From: Amoebophrya sp. AT5.2
Lineage: Eukaryota; Sar; Dinophyceae; Syndiniales; Amoebophryaceae
NCBI GenBank assembly: GCA_005223375.1
Contig: RXOD01004779.1
Location: 1-18,319, forward strand
DNA length: 18,319 nucleotides
Direction: 5' to 3'
Shown here in pieces: positions 8,688-18,200 of this stretch (position 1 is its first letter; every line of letters begins with the position of its first letter). A model generated the notes under the pieces. The model made no database searches. It saw only the letters and a program-made list of their open reading frames with translations, and had not been told where the DNA came from. A program made the position numbers and the translations under genes.

Positions 8688-9164
8688 CCATCTCTAAGAC
8701 TCGTTTCTGCAGCCGTGCGACTGGTCAGTGGCACTTGCGTGCGGAGCTTCCCGCACGAACTAAACCACGTGTACGGCGGTATGCAGGCGGGCGACCCACG
8801 GCCCCTTCGGTGGAGCAACGGGGTCGGTGGTTACTTGATTTCAACAGTTATTTCTTTGCGGGTAAGGATGAGGACCTACACCTATCTACTGCTGTCTGGA
8901 AGAGTGAATTTCTTTATTCATCGAGCTTTCATTTGGTTCGCAACGACGATGCGACTAATTATCTTGAGTTCATCAATTCTGAGTGCTCCATCGAATACTT
9001 CATACGACCTCTCTTTTTCCTTGAAATAGGAACATCTCCTAGAAGGACTGATCGACCCCTTTACTCGAAAAGGATCACCACGTTGTTCGGCGCGAAAAGA
9101 CCTTCAGTGCTGTGGGGGCAAATGGAGACCGACGGGGGCAGCAGAATGCCAGAAAGCGGACTAA
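8688..9164 (+). CDS. Candidate two-exon coding segment of unknown function
   Basis: The first candidate exon is 8688-8861 (or 8713-8861, using the TTTCTGCAG acceptor). It ends TTGCGG|GTAAGG. The second begins at 9030 after the pyrimidine-rich CTTGAAATAG and runs in phase 0 to TAA at 9162-9164. The translation includes SFPHELNHVYGGMQAGDP, then EHLLEGLIDPFTRKG, then a Cys-containing tail. The splice signals and phase agreement favour real exons. No start codon or upstream exon could be fixed. From about 9060 another frame is also coding-like, so the 3' end is uncertain. The family is not recognised. Confidence 0.35.
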
Positions 9165-9238
9165 CGCGGTTGGCGTTAGCAGAAGTGTTGGGGACCATGC
9201 GGAAGAATACAAGAAACACAGCGTGGCGCTAGAATAAG

Positions 9239-9496
9239 GTGGAAGAAAATATCGCCATCGAAGAATGCGAAAGCGGCAGCCAGTTTCTTTTTGCCTCCTC
9301 GCAACTGTCAGGTGCGGCACTGATGTTCCTCCAATGCTCTGCAGGAATCGATACGAAGGCACTCGAAGAACGTCTGAAAATCGCCATTCGCGAGGATCTA
9401 AGCTCCTCCAACGCGCCGGAGAAGGACCAGCGGAGACGGTTTCTCAAGTTTTCGTTTTTAGTTGTCCCCATCTCTCAACTTCGTGACCAGGTTTAG
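9239..9496 (+). CDS. Candidate coding segment, charged helical
   Basis: The frame is open from a GTG at 9239 to TAG at 9494-9496. It would encode VEENIAIEECESGSQF, a hydrophobic patch, then GIDTKALEERLKIAIRED, which looks like a real amphipathic helix. An acceptor-like CTCTGCAG lies at about 9337-9344, so only the downstream part may be an exon. The preceding 60 codons read well in another frame (GDHAEEYKKHSVALE, stop at about 9235), one base out of step with this frame. It may be the 3' end of the candidate gene just upstream. Confidence 0.25.
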   Translation: MEENIAIEECESGSQFLFASSQLSGAALMFLQCSAGIDTKALEERLKIAIREDLSSSNAPEKDQRRRFLKFSFLVVPISQLRDQV

Positions 9497-9677
9497 CGAT
9501 GCTGGCTGCGCGCTAGGTTCATAGTGTAGGGCGACAATCACGCTCGCTTATTTCATGCGAAAAAGAGAACAATGAAGGAATGAGTGAATAAATCCTTTTG
9601 GTGGTCAACCAGCTGCCATTACCTGTACCATCGGTAGGATAGACATAGATACCGCTTCCATAGCTCTCCTGAGCAGA
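9497..9677. other. Short intergenic / 5' leader of the next gene
   Basis: There is no coding signal. An AATAAA-like string (GTGAATAAATCC, about 9584-9595) and a possible acceptor CAACCAG near 9611 precede the ATG at 9678. Confidence 0.4.
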
Positions 9678-11363
9678 ATGTCGCCCAGTTTGCTTGCGGT
9701 GGCACTGCTCTCCGTGGGCGGGCAGGTCGTCAATGCGGACCAGGAACCTTTGACCGACGATGTGCCTGTGCCCACACCTTCCGTCGAGCCAGAGGACGAG
9801 ACCCCGGCTGCCGGCTCAGCGGTAGCGACCAACGACGACGCGGCGAATCCGCCGGCGGAAGCAGCAGGTGATGTGTCTGTGAAAGAAACCGCGAACGCTA
9901 CGGTCGAGGACGTGGAACCATCGCTGATGAGCAACCTGACCGTCGCCCACTTGCATGACGTGCTGGGGCCACTCACGTTCAGCGCGAGGGTGTCGGGAAA
10001 AGTACTATGATTCAACTCAGAATTACTGCACAGACCTAGACCTACTGATGTGCGCGGCTACGGTACAGACTTATAAATTTTTTCAGAATTTAAAAGTCTT
10101 TTCAACATCATTCCCAGGTCCGCTCGACCGACGGCGGCAGGGACGTTGTGCGGTCGAAGGGGGAATCTTGGCAGTTGGGCAACGTGGTGTTCGTGGGCGA
10201 GGACGCCGATCAGGGCAAGCGGGCGCTGACGAAGAAGCTGGGGCGCAGTCTGGTTCTCATGCGGGAGGCGCCGGAAGCGGCGGGGACGGAGCAGACCCCG
10301 GCGGTGGAAGGGGAGGCAGAAGGTACTACTACCACTAGGAGCGAGCACCTTACACTTTCACTAACCGGCGGCTCGGTTGTTTAGTGAACACCTCGTGGCC
10401 ACGAGGGTAGGGACGCTAGGCGCAGGAAAGTGGGCCTATGTAGTGAGTGCCGACACTCCTACATAGTCAAGATTTCGAGGCGTCCTCCTTGCTGAATCCA
10501 AGACTTTTCCACTCCCTTCCCCTCAAATCTGTGTTTAAGATAGAACTATTGTAGAAGCGAATTAGGACAAGAGTCTACCGGCGCCACCTGCATTAATTTT
10601 TGTTAAACAGCGCCGTCGCTCGTGGACGTGTGGTCATTCGACGGCTGGCACATCGGGCAGTCTCTCGTGGAGGCCTACCCCAAGCTCTACAAGTTCGTCG
10701 ACTCCCCCTACGACTTGGACGAGGTACTGCCTTTTTTTTTGATCTCTGTAAGGTTCTACCTTCCTCTGCAAGCTTTCCTTTGCTGCAATATCTATCCTAT
10801 GGTCGATGAACAGAATTTCAAAGAACTTCTTCGTTCAAGTAGAAACGCTTTTTTTCCACAACATCTCGCTCCAGGACATCCAGCGCGGCGCTCGCCTCGA
10901 AGAGGAGGCAGAGGCGCAACCTGCGGCGCCGGACGCGGCACACGACGCATCCTCTCGCACATCAACTACCGCCAAAGAACCAAAGAACATGCACATTCTG
11001 TCGGCTCGGAACGGGCTGAAGCGCAAGCTTGCCTTCGACAAACTCGCCGCCATAATGCGGGCCGAGTCCGGGCATTCTGCGGAGGCGGGTCTTGCGGCGG
11101 AGTTGCTTGATGGGTTGAACGGAAAGAGAGGTTCAAACGCGAGCAAGAAGGCCTCCAAGAAAAGGATGAAAGAAAAGGCGGCGAGAAAGCAGCACGCGGC
11201 AGCTGGGGGGGTTCCTTGGCGGAAGGTGCTGGAGGCGCTGGCGGGCTTCGGCGTGATGGCGATGATCACCCTGGGGGCCGTTTTCAACTTCGGGCGGGGA
11301 GCAAAAAAGTACAAAACGAAGCCCTCCGCAGCCTTCATCGAGCGGGAAAAAAAGGCACTGTAA
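9678..11363 (+). CDS. Signal-peptide, single-pass membrane protein of unknown function (four exons)
   Basis: Exons are 9678-10001, 10118-10322, 10611-10723 and 10875-11363, all with GT..AG borders and matching phases (0, 1, 0), giving about 376 residues. The ATG at 9678 opens a clear signal peptide (SPSLLAVALLSVGG, cleavage probably near residue 20). Residues 21-80 are Pro/Glu/Ala-rich and acidic, with NAT and NLT sequons. Residues about 82-214 form a more ordered luminal or outer domain (WQLGNVVFVGEDADQG; DVWSFDGWHIGQ). Residues about 215-330 are charged and strongly Lys-rich near 300-320. One hydrophobic helix at about 332-354 is followed by a short basic tail. The order suggests a type I membrane protein of the secretory pathway. 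I do not recognise the family. Confidence 0.78.
10002..10117 (+). other. Intron 1 of the signal-peptide membrane protein gene
   Basis: Donor AAA|GTACTA and acceptor TTCCCAG|GTC, phase 0, 116 nt, AT-rich with a pyrimidine tract near the acceptor. Confidence 0.8.
10391..10406. repeat. Perfect 16-bp palindrome in an intron
   Basis: CCTCGTGGCCACGAGG reads the same on both strands. It lies 68 nt into intron 2 of the signal-peptide membrane protein gene. Confidence 0.9.
10436..10466. repeat. Strong hairpin (13-bp stem, one bulge) in an intron
   Basis: Arm CTATGTAG (10436-10443), a bulged T, GAGTG, loop CCGA, then CACTC and CTACATAG (10454-10466). All 13 pairs are Watson-Crick. It lies 30 nt after the 16-bp palindrome in the same intron. 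Confidence 0.9.
10724..10874 (+). other. Intron 3 of the signal-peptide membrane protein gene
   Basis: Donor GAG|GTACTG and acceptor CGCTCCAG|GAC, phase 0, 151 nt, with a run of nine T's near the donor. Confidence 0.75.
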
Positions 11364-12155
11364 TTTGAATGAGGGCGCGGGGGATCTGTTCCGTTCAATA
11401 CGGGCACGAAGGAGCACCGCCGGCAGCTTTGGGCCACCGGCGTGGACTGCGTCTTCGAGTTGTAAGCAGCTACTTGTAAGCACCTGTACGTCACCGAAAA
11501 ATTGTTTTTGCACGTATGATTTCTTGTGGTTGCAGACGCAGTAGTAGAGCTCAGGTTTTCCGCAGCAGCTGTTGTCAAAAGGAACGCGAAGTAGGCGGGG
11601 TCTGTGTTAATAGGGTGTATGCAATGGTTCGCAAAACACAACTTGCTGTGCCTGCTTCATGAAAACGCTGACTACTTTTCGATAATGCCATGATACTTCT
11701 TCTGGTTGCGAGCAAGGGCTGGCAGATGCAAAGCCACACACCAGACGCAGTAAACCGCATTTCACGCATAGACACGCTGAAATTCAGACGAGACAGACGC
11801 GCGAGGAAAAAGGCGGAGACGCGAAACGAGCCTGCTCCCCCAAAGTTCGACGTTTGCAAAACTCAGCGGTCGTCACTTCGAGTGAAGATTTGAGTGCCCG
11901 ACCCTCTTTTCGGCAGAGTAAAATCTACCAGGCGTGTACGTTTTTGGTTTTACCACATGATCATGGTGCTGCCACGTAATGCAAGATCGGCCGAACCTCT
12001 GCTCGCAGCGCACTGTACGTACCACTTCTACCCCCGTAAATGTAATCCCCTCTACGTGATTGCACCTCCTCTCTTGCAGCGGACGATCGCAGTTCGCGAC
12101 TGCAGCTAGACTCTAGGATCGATTCGTGTTGTTGGAGGGAAGCAGCAGGAAGAAG
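11364..12155. other. Intergenic region; possible 5' UTR intron near its end
   Basis: No confident gene was found. Short open frames on both strands (for example 11690-11893 + and 11575-11859 -) lack motifs. A 6-bp inverted repeat CGCCGG..CCGGCG lies about 55 nt after the previous stop. At 12036-12079 a 44-nt segment starts GTAAAT and ends CTCTCTTGCAG, which could be an intron in the leader of the next gene. Confidence 0.4.
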
Positions 12156-14540
12156 ATGCCGGCGGATCATCCGACGGAGCGGCGCCTCGCGCAGCTTGAG
12201 CAGGAGGTCGCGTCTCTCACCGAAGCCATGACTTCGCTGCAGGAGGAGCAGAAGCGCAACCGGACCTTACTCGTTGAGGAAGTGAAGCGGGAGGTGCTGA
12301 AAACAGTTCTTCCGCCGCAGCAGAACCCCGCAGGAGCTGGCTCGGCCTTTACGCTCCCCTTCACGGCCGCAACTACGAACAACGTGGGCATGAACAAAAT
12401 GCCGGCGAAAACTTCTTCGACTACGGCGACGTTTCTGAACAACACCGTGCCGCTGAATCCAACGACGCGGACCTACGTGCCGGCCGGTCGCGCCGCAGCA
12501 GAGGCTGCGAACAATCAGAACGCGAAAAAGTACGTTTTCGGAGCCGGGGGTGCGGCCGCGGCGGGAGCAAATTGGGCTGGCGTTGCGAACATGGGTGGAA
12601 ATGCTGGGGGGCCCACGACGCCGGCGACTCGTGCTGAGGACAAAGCTGCCGGCGCCCCATCGGTGGCACCTGCCGAGAAGGCTTCTGTCGAAACCGAAAA
12701 GCAGGAAGTGGCACTCCCGACCAACGCGGAGGAAACCAAGGAAGGAACCACCTGCGATCAGGTAAATGATGAAGCGTCCATCTACGAGGAGACCGTGGTG
12801 CCGTCAAAGGCGACCACCCCAGCCACGCTGGCCCCAGAAACGCAGCATCCTGGCACCGCGACGGCGCCGACCGCGGGCTTTCCGCCGTTTCAGCCTACCA
12901 ACACCCAAACCGTAGGCGCCGGCCCTTCGAACTTCAAATTCACGACGCAAAAGCACGGGCGTCCGATGAATGTCGGACACAGTATGGTCACGCCGCCGTC
13001 CGTCGTGCCGCCGATTGTTGGACTCTCGTCGGCGGGCAATAGTCTTCCGGGAACCTCAACCTCTGCGGCAAACGCGAATGCGATACGGCAATTCTTAAGC
13101 TCGAAAAATTTCGACCAGCGCTCGACGCTGCCGAAGCAAAGCATGAACTTCTCGCAGCATTCTCAGCACCCTCTGAACCAGGCGGCGACGCAGCACCAGC
13201 TCGCGAGCTTCCGCTCGCGCACGCCGGGGTCCGGAGTAGGGTATAACCACTCCGCTGCCTCTTTCCTGCGCAGCCTGTCACCCGTGGTCGATATTCGCGG
13301 CATGGACATCAACGCCCGCTCGACAGGTGCAGCCGCCGCTCCGCCCGCCGTGGTGATGAAAAAATTGATGGAGGCGCCGAAGATGATTTCGGCAGTGTCC
13401 CCCGGCGTGACGCCGAACAACTGTTTAACGTTGACGTCGTCCTCGTCTCGGAACGGCAGCTGCTCCTGGGCGCCGGCGGGGGGACTATCCAACATCGAGC
13501 TGAAACCGAGGGTGGTGTCGCTCTCGACCGGCACGACTCTCGATATCAACGACGGGCGCGAGTTCGTCGGGCCAGACGGCTTTTCCGCAAGCATCACTCC
13601 GTGTCACGGCGTTCTCGGACAGGATCTTCGCACCGACCAAGATAGTATCACGCCGACCCTCGTCGCCGACGGTGGAAATCATAGCAGCATCGGATCCGGT
13701 CCGGTTCCCGTCAAGTCTGTGAACGTCGACTCGCCCTTGGTCGTGAGGAACCCGCTGGTGTCGACGGCGGGGTCGAGTCCGCAGAACCGGCTTTACCGGG
13801 GCTCCCAGCAAGAGCGCAGCGCCAGCGTCTGCAGCGTCGGGTCCCTGCCAGGGACCAGCACGCAGAACTCCGTCTCCTACATTCCCCAGCTGAAGAACGA
13901 CAAGGAAGCGAACGGACGGGCCAGCACCACCTCCTCCCAGCAGCAGCTCCTTGTGAATGGGGAACCTCAACCCTACCAGCAAATTAGCTGCGTGATCAAG
14001 AACGGCGTGGACAGCCTGAACGCGACGCTAAACGAATTGCAACTCTCCGCGATGAAGAGTCGCATCACGGTCCAGAAAAGCGGGTCGCCGCTGTCGGAAG
14101 CCAATTCCGCGTCGAAACTGACGGCGTGCGAACAGACAAATTCGCTGGAGTCGAAGACACATTCGCTGGAGGCGTCCTTGAACGAACAGAACAGCTCTGC
14201 CGGGAACTCTGCCGTGCCCTCGCCGCTGGAGGGCGCGGTTGTAGGCACGACTCCGGATGATGGAGATATTGCAACGGCGGCTGGTAAGTCTCACCCAAAG
14301 ACTTTTAACGCGGCGGACTACTACTACCCGGAGGAGGAGGGCGAAAATCAAATTGCGGAGGAGCAGCCCGACCGCCAGTACGATGCTGACTCCGAACCGG
14401 GGTCTGAAGCCGCCGAGCGGCAATCGGTAGCGACGCTGCCACCGTACGGAGGGACGGACCGAGGAAGCCTCAACAGCAACACCCGGGGCTCGCTCAACTC
14501 AAACCGCGAGACGCTGCTGCGCGACGAGTTCTCGTGCTGA
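12156..14540 (+). CDS. Large, mostly disordered protein with N-terminal coiled coil
   Basis: One uninterrupted exon encodes 794 residues from the ATG at 12156. The frame opens at 12126, but only with a GTG, and the ATG in AAGATGCC is the likely start. Residues about 8-52 (RRLAQLEQEVASLTEAM and onward) form a heptad-like coiled coil. The rest is low complexity, rich in Ser, Thr, Asn, Ala, Gly and Pro. The short motif SLPGTST occurs twice. Near the C-terminus there is an acidic Tyr/Glu patch (DYYYPEEEGENQ) and a doubled GSLNSN repeat before LLRDEFSC. Two internal GTAAGT/GTAAAT strings do not break the frame. There are no membrane segments or enzyme motifs. A scaffold or cytoskeletal/RNA-associated role is only a guess from composition. 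Confidence 0.75.
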   Translation: MPADHPTERRLAQLEQEVASLTEAMTSLQEEQKRNRTLLVEEVKREVLKTVLPPQQNPAGAGSAFTLPFTAATTNNVGMNKMPAKTSSTTATFLNNTVPLNPTTRTYVPAGRAAAEAANNQNAKKYVFGAGGAAAAGANWAGVANMGGNAGGPTTPATRAEDKAAGAPSVAPAEKASVETEKQEVALPTNAEETKEGTTCDQVNDEASIYEETVVPSKATTPATLAPETQHPGTATAPTAGFPPFQPTNTQTVGAGPSNFKFTTQKHGRPMNVGHSMVTPPSVVPPIVGLSSAGNSLPGTSTSAANANAIRQFLSSKNFDQRSTLPKQSMNFSQHSQHPLNQAATQHQLASFRSRTPGSGVGYNHSAASFLRSLSPVVDIRGMDINARSTGAAAAPPAVVMKKLMEAPKMISAVSPGVTPNNCLTLTSSSSRNGSCSWAPAGGLSNIELKPRVVSLSTGTTLDINDGREFVGPDGFSASITPCHGVLGQDLRTDQDSITPTLVADGGNHSSIGSGPVPVKSVNVDSPLVVRNPLVSTAGSSPQNRLYRGSQQERSASVCSVGSLPGTSTQNSVSYIPQLKNDKEANGRASTTSSQQQLLVNGEPQPYQQISCVIKNGVDSLNATLNELQLSAMKSRITVQKSGSPLSEANSASKLTACEQTNSLESKTHSLEASLNEQNSSAGNSAVPSPLEGAVVGTTPDDGDIATAAGKSHPKTFNAADYYYPEEEGENQIAEEQPDRQYDADSEPGSEAAERQSVATLPPYGGTDRGSLNSNTRGSLNSNRETLLRDEFSC

Positions 14541-14553
14541 CGCGACGAGTTCT
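14520..14553 (+). repeat. 13-bp direct repeat spanning the stop codon
   Basis: CGCGACGAGTTCT occurs at 14520-14532 and 14541-14553, exactly 21 bp apart. The TGA at 14538-14540 lies between them. The period is in frame, so the codons after the stop again read Arg-Asp-Glu-Phe. Confidence 0.9.
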
Positions 14554-15216
14554 TCGAGGCTCACAGCGGTAGAAGTGGTAGCGACTTGTTTCCAAAATGC
14601 GAATTGACAGGTAGCAAATGAATAGATGAATGCTCTTTATTTCAAAAAGAGGTAGTGTGATGTTTTTTTTTTGTAAAACTTTTTCGATGAGGTGGTGCGA
14701 AATGCAATGTCAGATGATTTGAGACTAGGGGGCATTGGAACAGCATTTTTTGAAGTCTCTGAGTATGGGGGGTCTAATGTATGGGTAGAACGCATGCGGC
14801 AAAAGTTTTACCTGCTGGAAATCACTCGGTAATGCAACGTAAGAACAGCGGATTTTCATTTCCTGACGAATGTTGAAACTCAAGGAGGTATTCTTGTCGG
14901 CAAATGAACAAATCCGGGTCCAAAGTAGACGAGCGGAGACACCACGTTGGAGCAGAAAGAAGTATTCACAAGTTGGTGAAGCGGCCACCGAGGAGGACGA
15001 CCAATTTTCAGCGTGATCTTCTGTTCGTCGACTCGATTTTGAAAAGGCTGCGTCGATCACTAGAGTGGCGTGATGTGCATCTGCAGTGAGAGTGACGCCT
15101 TCAAACTTTCTTCCACGGGAGCTTGCAAGTTGTACTCAGTGAACAGGCGCGACTTCGATAAAGTTTAAGCATTTCGTTGGATTTCATCTTACGCAGGCAA
15201 CGAGTTGAATTTTATC
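14541..15216. other. Intergenic region between the disordered-protein gene and the SBNO-like gene
   Basis: AT-richer DNA with a run of nine T's near 14664. Open frames here (14725-15060 minus, 14904-15089 plus) have no recognised motif. A CTTACGCAG string just before the leader of the next gene (about 15188-15196) could be a splice acceptor in its 5' UTR. Confidence 0.4.
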
Positions 15217-18200
15217 ATGTCTACGATGCCTTCCACGACACCAGCCGCTACTTCGAGCTCCAGCTCCATGGCGACCGCGGACCGCAGCCTCATTTTTCCG
15301 GGACCCCCATCGTGTCTGCACGAATGCAAACAGGAGCGGCCGTCCTACAAGGCCGCGAAGCGGCGGTACGAGACGGATGGGTGTACGGGGGAGGTGATCA
15401 CGCGGTACGGCAGTTTCTTGACCAATTTGCAGTGCTACCCCCATCCCTGCGCGCTTGCCGAGCACCGGTGCGTGACCGACCTGGAGAAGTTGGTGCAGTC
15501 AGCAACCAGTGAGATGAACCGGTTGTTCGCGGAGAAGCCCCTCATTCCGCGCGACTTCGGCCTGCACCTGCCGCGCGCGATGCTGCAGAATCGCGCGCTG
15601 TCCGCGACGCAGCTCGAGACGGTAGCGCTGGCGGCTGCGAAGCTTTCCGGGGGAGCGGCAGCGGGAAGCTGCGCAGCCAGTGGCGATGCCGCGGGGATGG
15701 CGTCTAACTCTGCGTCAGTTCTTCAGATCGGCGTTCTTGGGGGGGTGTCTGCTGCAAGCAACAAGCGGCCGCTCTCGGAGGAGGAGCAGCGGGCAGCGCA
15801 GAGCGGCAGCTCGAAAGTGCGCAGGTTGGAGGAGGGCGCGGGGACGCCGAGCAATTCTCTCGTGTGTGCAGCTCCTGGTGCAGTACCGCAACCGACTCCA
15901 TCCTCGTCGTCTGCGTCTCCTGGAAGATGTCCACCTGGCTTCCTCGTCGGCGAGGGAACGGGCTGCGGCAAGGGTCGCATCGTGGTCGCCACCATGATTC
16001 ATTTCTGGAACGCTCGGAACGAAAAGCGGCACGTGTGGGTGAGTAAAAGTAAGAACCTGATCGCGGACGCGGAAAGGGATCTCGGAGACCTGCGGGAGTA
16101 TCTCCCGCGCGGAATGCAGCTCTTCCACCTGGGCGACTTGAAGAAGTTTTCGGCGGCGAACGGGATTTTGTTTCTCAGCTACCAGCAGCTCACGAACCCC
16201 AGAAACCAGTCCCTGTTCGCGAACTGGTTTAACTACGCTAAATCGACGACGGCTGCCGCGGGCGCAGGCCGCGGAACGTCGAGGGGTGGCGGCGTACTGG
16301 CGTTTGACGAGGCGCATTCCGCGAAAAACCTGAAGATTGTGTTCGCGCTGGAGAGTTGTGGGAAGTCCTCGGCGGTTTCGGGAGACCTCGACGAGCAGAA
16401 AAGCTCCAATACCGGAAAGGCGGTGTACAACGCCCAAATGCTATGGATGCCGGGCGCGCACGTTTTGTACCTGAGCGCGACGGCCGCGACCGAACCGTCG
16501 AACTTGGCCTACATGCCGCGCCTGGGCGCGTGGGAGAAAGTCGGTAGTGCCAATATACTGCCTATTTGGAGGATTTGCTTCTTCTGGGGGGCAAAGGTTT
16601 GGGTTTCTTTTTGTGAACACTGGCCGTTAGTGGTGGCGCCGCGCATAGACCCTGCCGAGCGAAAAGGAAAACCAAGCGCATGCGGTCACTAGTATACAGG
16701 AGAAGCTATCTTTTTTTTTTTTCTACAAAACCAAACTGCGTGCCTAATTTATTCCCAACAGGCTTCAACTCGTTCGAGTGCCTGTTAAACGAGCTTGGAC
16801 TAGCCGGTCTACAGCTTTTCCACTGGCAGCTGCGTGAATCCGGGAGCGCCACGACGCGACGGATCAGCCTCGAGGGGGTTGACTTCCATGTGAAGAACGT
16901 CCAAACCACCGAAGCCGAAAACAGCCGCTACGACCGCTGCGTCGATCTGCTGGAAGAGACCTGGGCGCGCTTCCTCGAGACCTTCGACGCATACCAAGAC
17001 GTCTACTGCGCCAAGTACGCGTCAAGGGCGGGCCAGGCGAGAAGGCGGGGGAAGTGCTACAGTGCTTGGGACGATGAAAAAGCGGACGTGGATGCGGTGA
17101 AGCTCGAGTACGTCGGTTTGTGGGCGGGACTCTGCCAGCGGTTTTGGAAGCAACTAGTAGTTTGCGGCAAGCTGGCAGAAGCGATCAGCGTCTGCGAAGA
17201 CAAACTGAAGCGCGGGGACACGCAGGTTGTCATGTCGCTCTGGGCGACGGGGGAAAGCGCCGCGCGGAAGCACGGATTGGACGAGGAAGACGCTTTGTTC
17301 GCGGAAAGCACCGACGCGGACGCGGGCTGGGAACGCGGACACCGAGGAATCCCCGCAGCTCACGTTGCTTCCGGCTCCCATTTACCCGCGCTCCGCGATG
17401 CCGCTGACGCCATCATGGCACTGGATAGTCCCGCCGAGGACTCCGACGTCGATGAGGAGGACAAACAAAGCAGCGATGACGCTGATGCCCCTGAAGGTGC
17501 GTTCAAGCGTTTTTCGCTATGCGAGGGGATGGTCCTGAACTTCATCAACGACCACTTTTTTTGCGACGGGAAATACGACGCCAACGTCGGATCCTGGGAA
17601 AACGCCCCATTGGTGGCCTCCATTGCTCCCGACGAGAACAAGGACCGGAGCAAGCGGGAAAGCCATCGGCTCTACCGAGTAGTCACGGACCTGACGGACA
17701 AGTGGAAAGAACAAAAGCTGCCGAGAAATGCGCTCGACACCATCGTAAACCACTTCGGCAGAGAAAACGTGGCGGAGATATCGGGGCGGCAGACGCAAAC
17801 CATAGACAGTGCTGAGGAACCGCCACGAATCGTTGCTCGCCGCGCTTCCGACAATCGCGCGGAAGCGCTCGCGTTTCAACGCGGGCAGAAAGCGGTCGCG
17901 GTAATCACGGATGCGGGCTCCACTGGGATCTCGCTGCACGCCGACGCAAAACATTTTCCACCTCCGACGAAAGTGAAGAGGCGGCACATGATCGTGATTG
18001 AGTTCCCGTGGGCGGGCGACAAATTCACGCAGCAGATCGGGCGGGTGCACCGCTCCGGGCAGGCGCACGTGCCGTCTTACACCCTCCTCGTGAGCAAGAC
18101 GTTGGAGAACGTGGATATGGCGGGATCAGGTGGTAAGTAGGCGAGTGGTAAGTGAAATTTCTTCGGGGGGGTCTCCGGGGTCCCCTTTGGTGGTCCGAAG

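Larger units (their letters stand above)
10323..10610 (+). other. Intron 2 of the signal-peptide membrane protein gene
   Basis: Donor GAAG|GTACTA and acceptor GTTAAACAG|CG, phase 1, 288 nt. It contains two strong inverted repeats, listed separately. Confidence 0.8.

Noticed and set aside
8681..8698. TGCGTAGCCATCTCTAAG, partly like the dinoflagellate spliced leader
   Set aside because: Only the GTAGCCAT core matches. It lies next to a candidate exon and not in a leader gene context, so it is not evidence for trans-splicing.
10835..11641. 268-codon minus-strand open frame
   Set aside because: It is opposite exon 4 of the signal-peptide membrane protein gene, whose splice phases and membrane helix support the + strand.
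14285..14310. GTAAGT donor-like string in the disordered-protein gene
   Set aside because: The frame stays open and keeps the same composition after it, and no matching acceptor that preserves the frame was seen.
14538..14540. TGA as a selenocysteine codon
   Set aside because: No selenoprotein-like context is visible and no SECIS-like structure was recognised downstream; readthrough or a simple stop explains it better.
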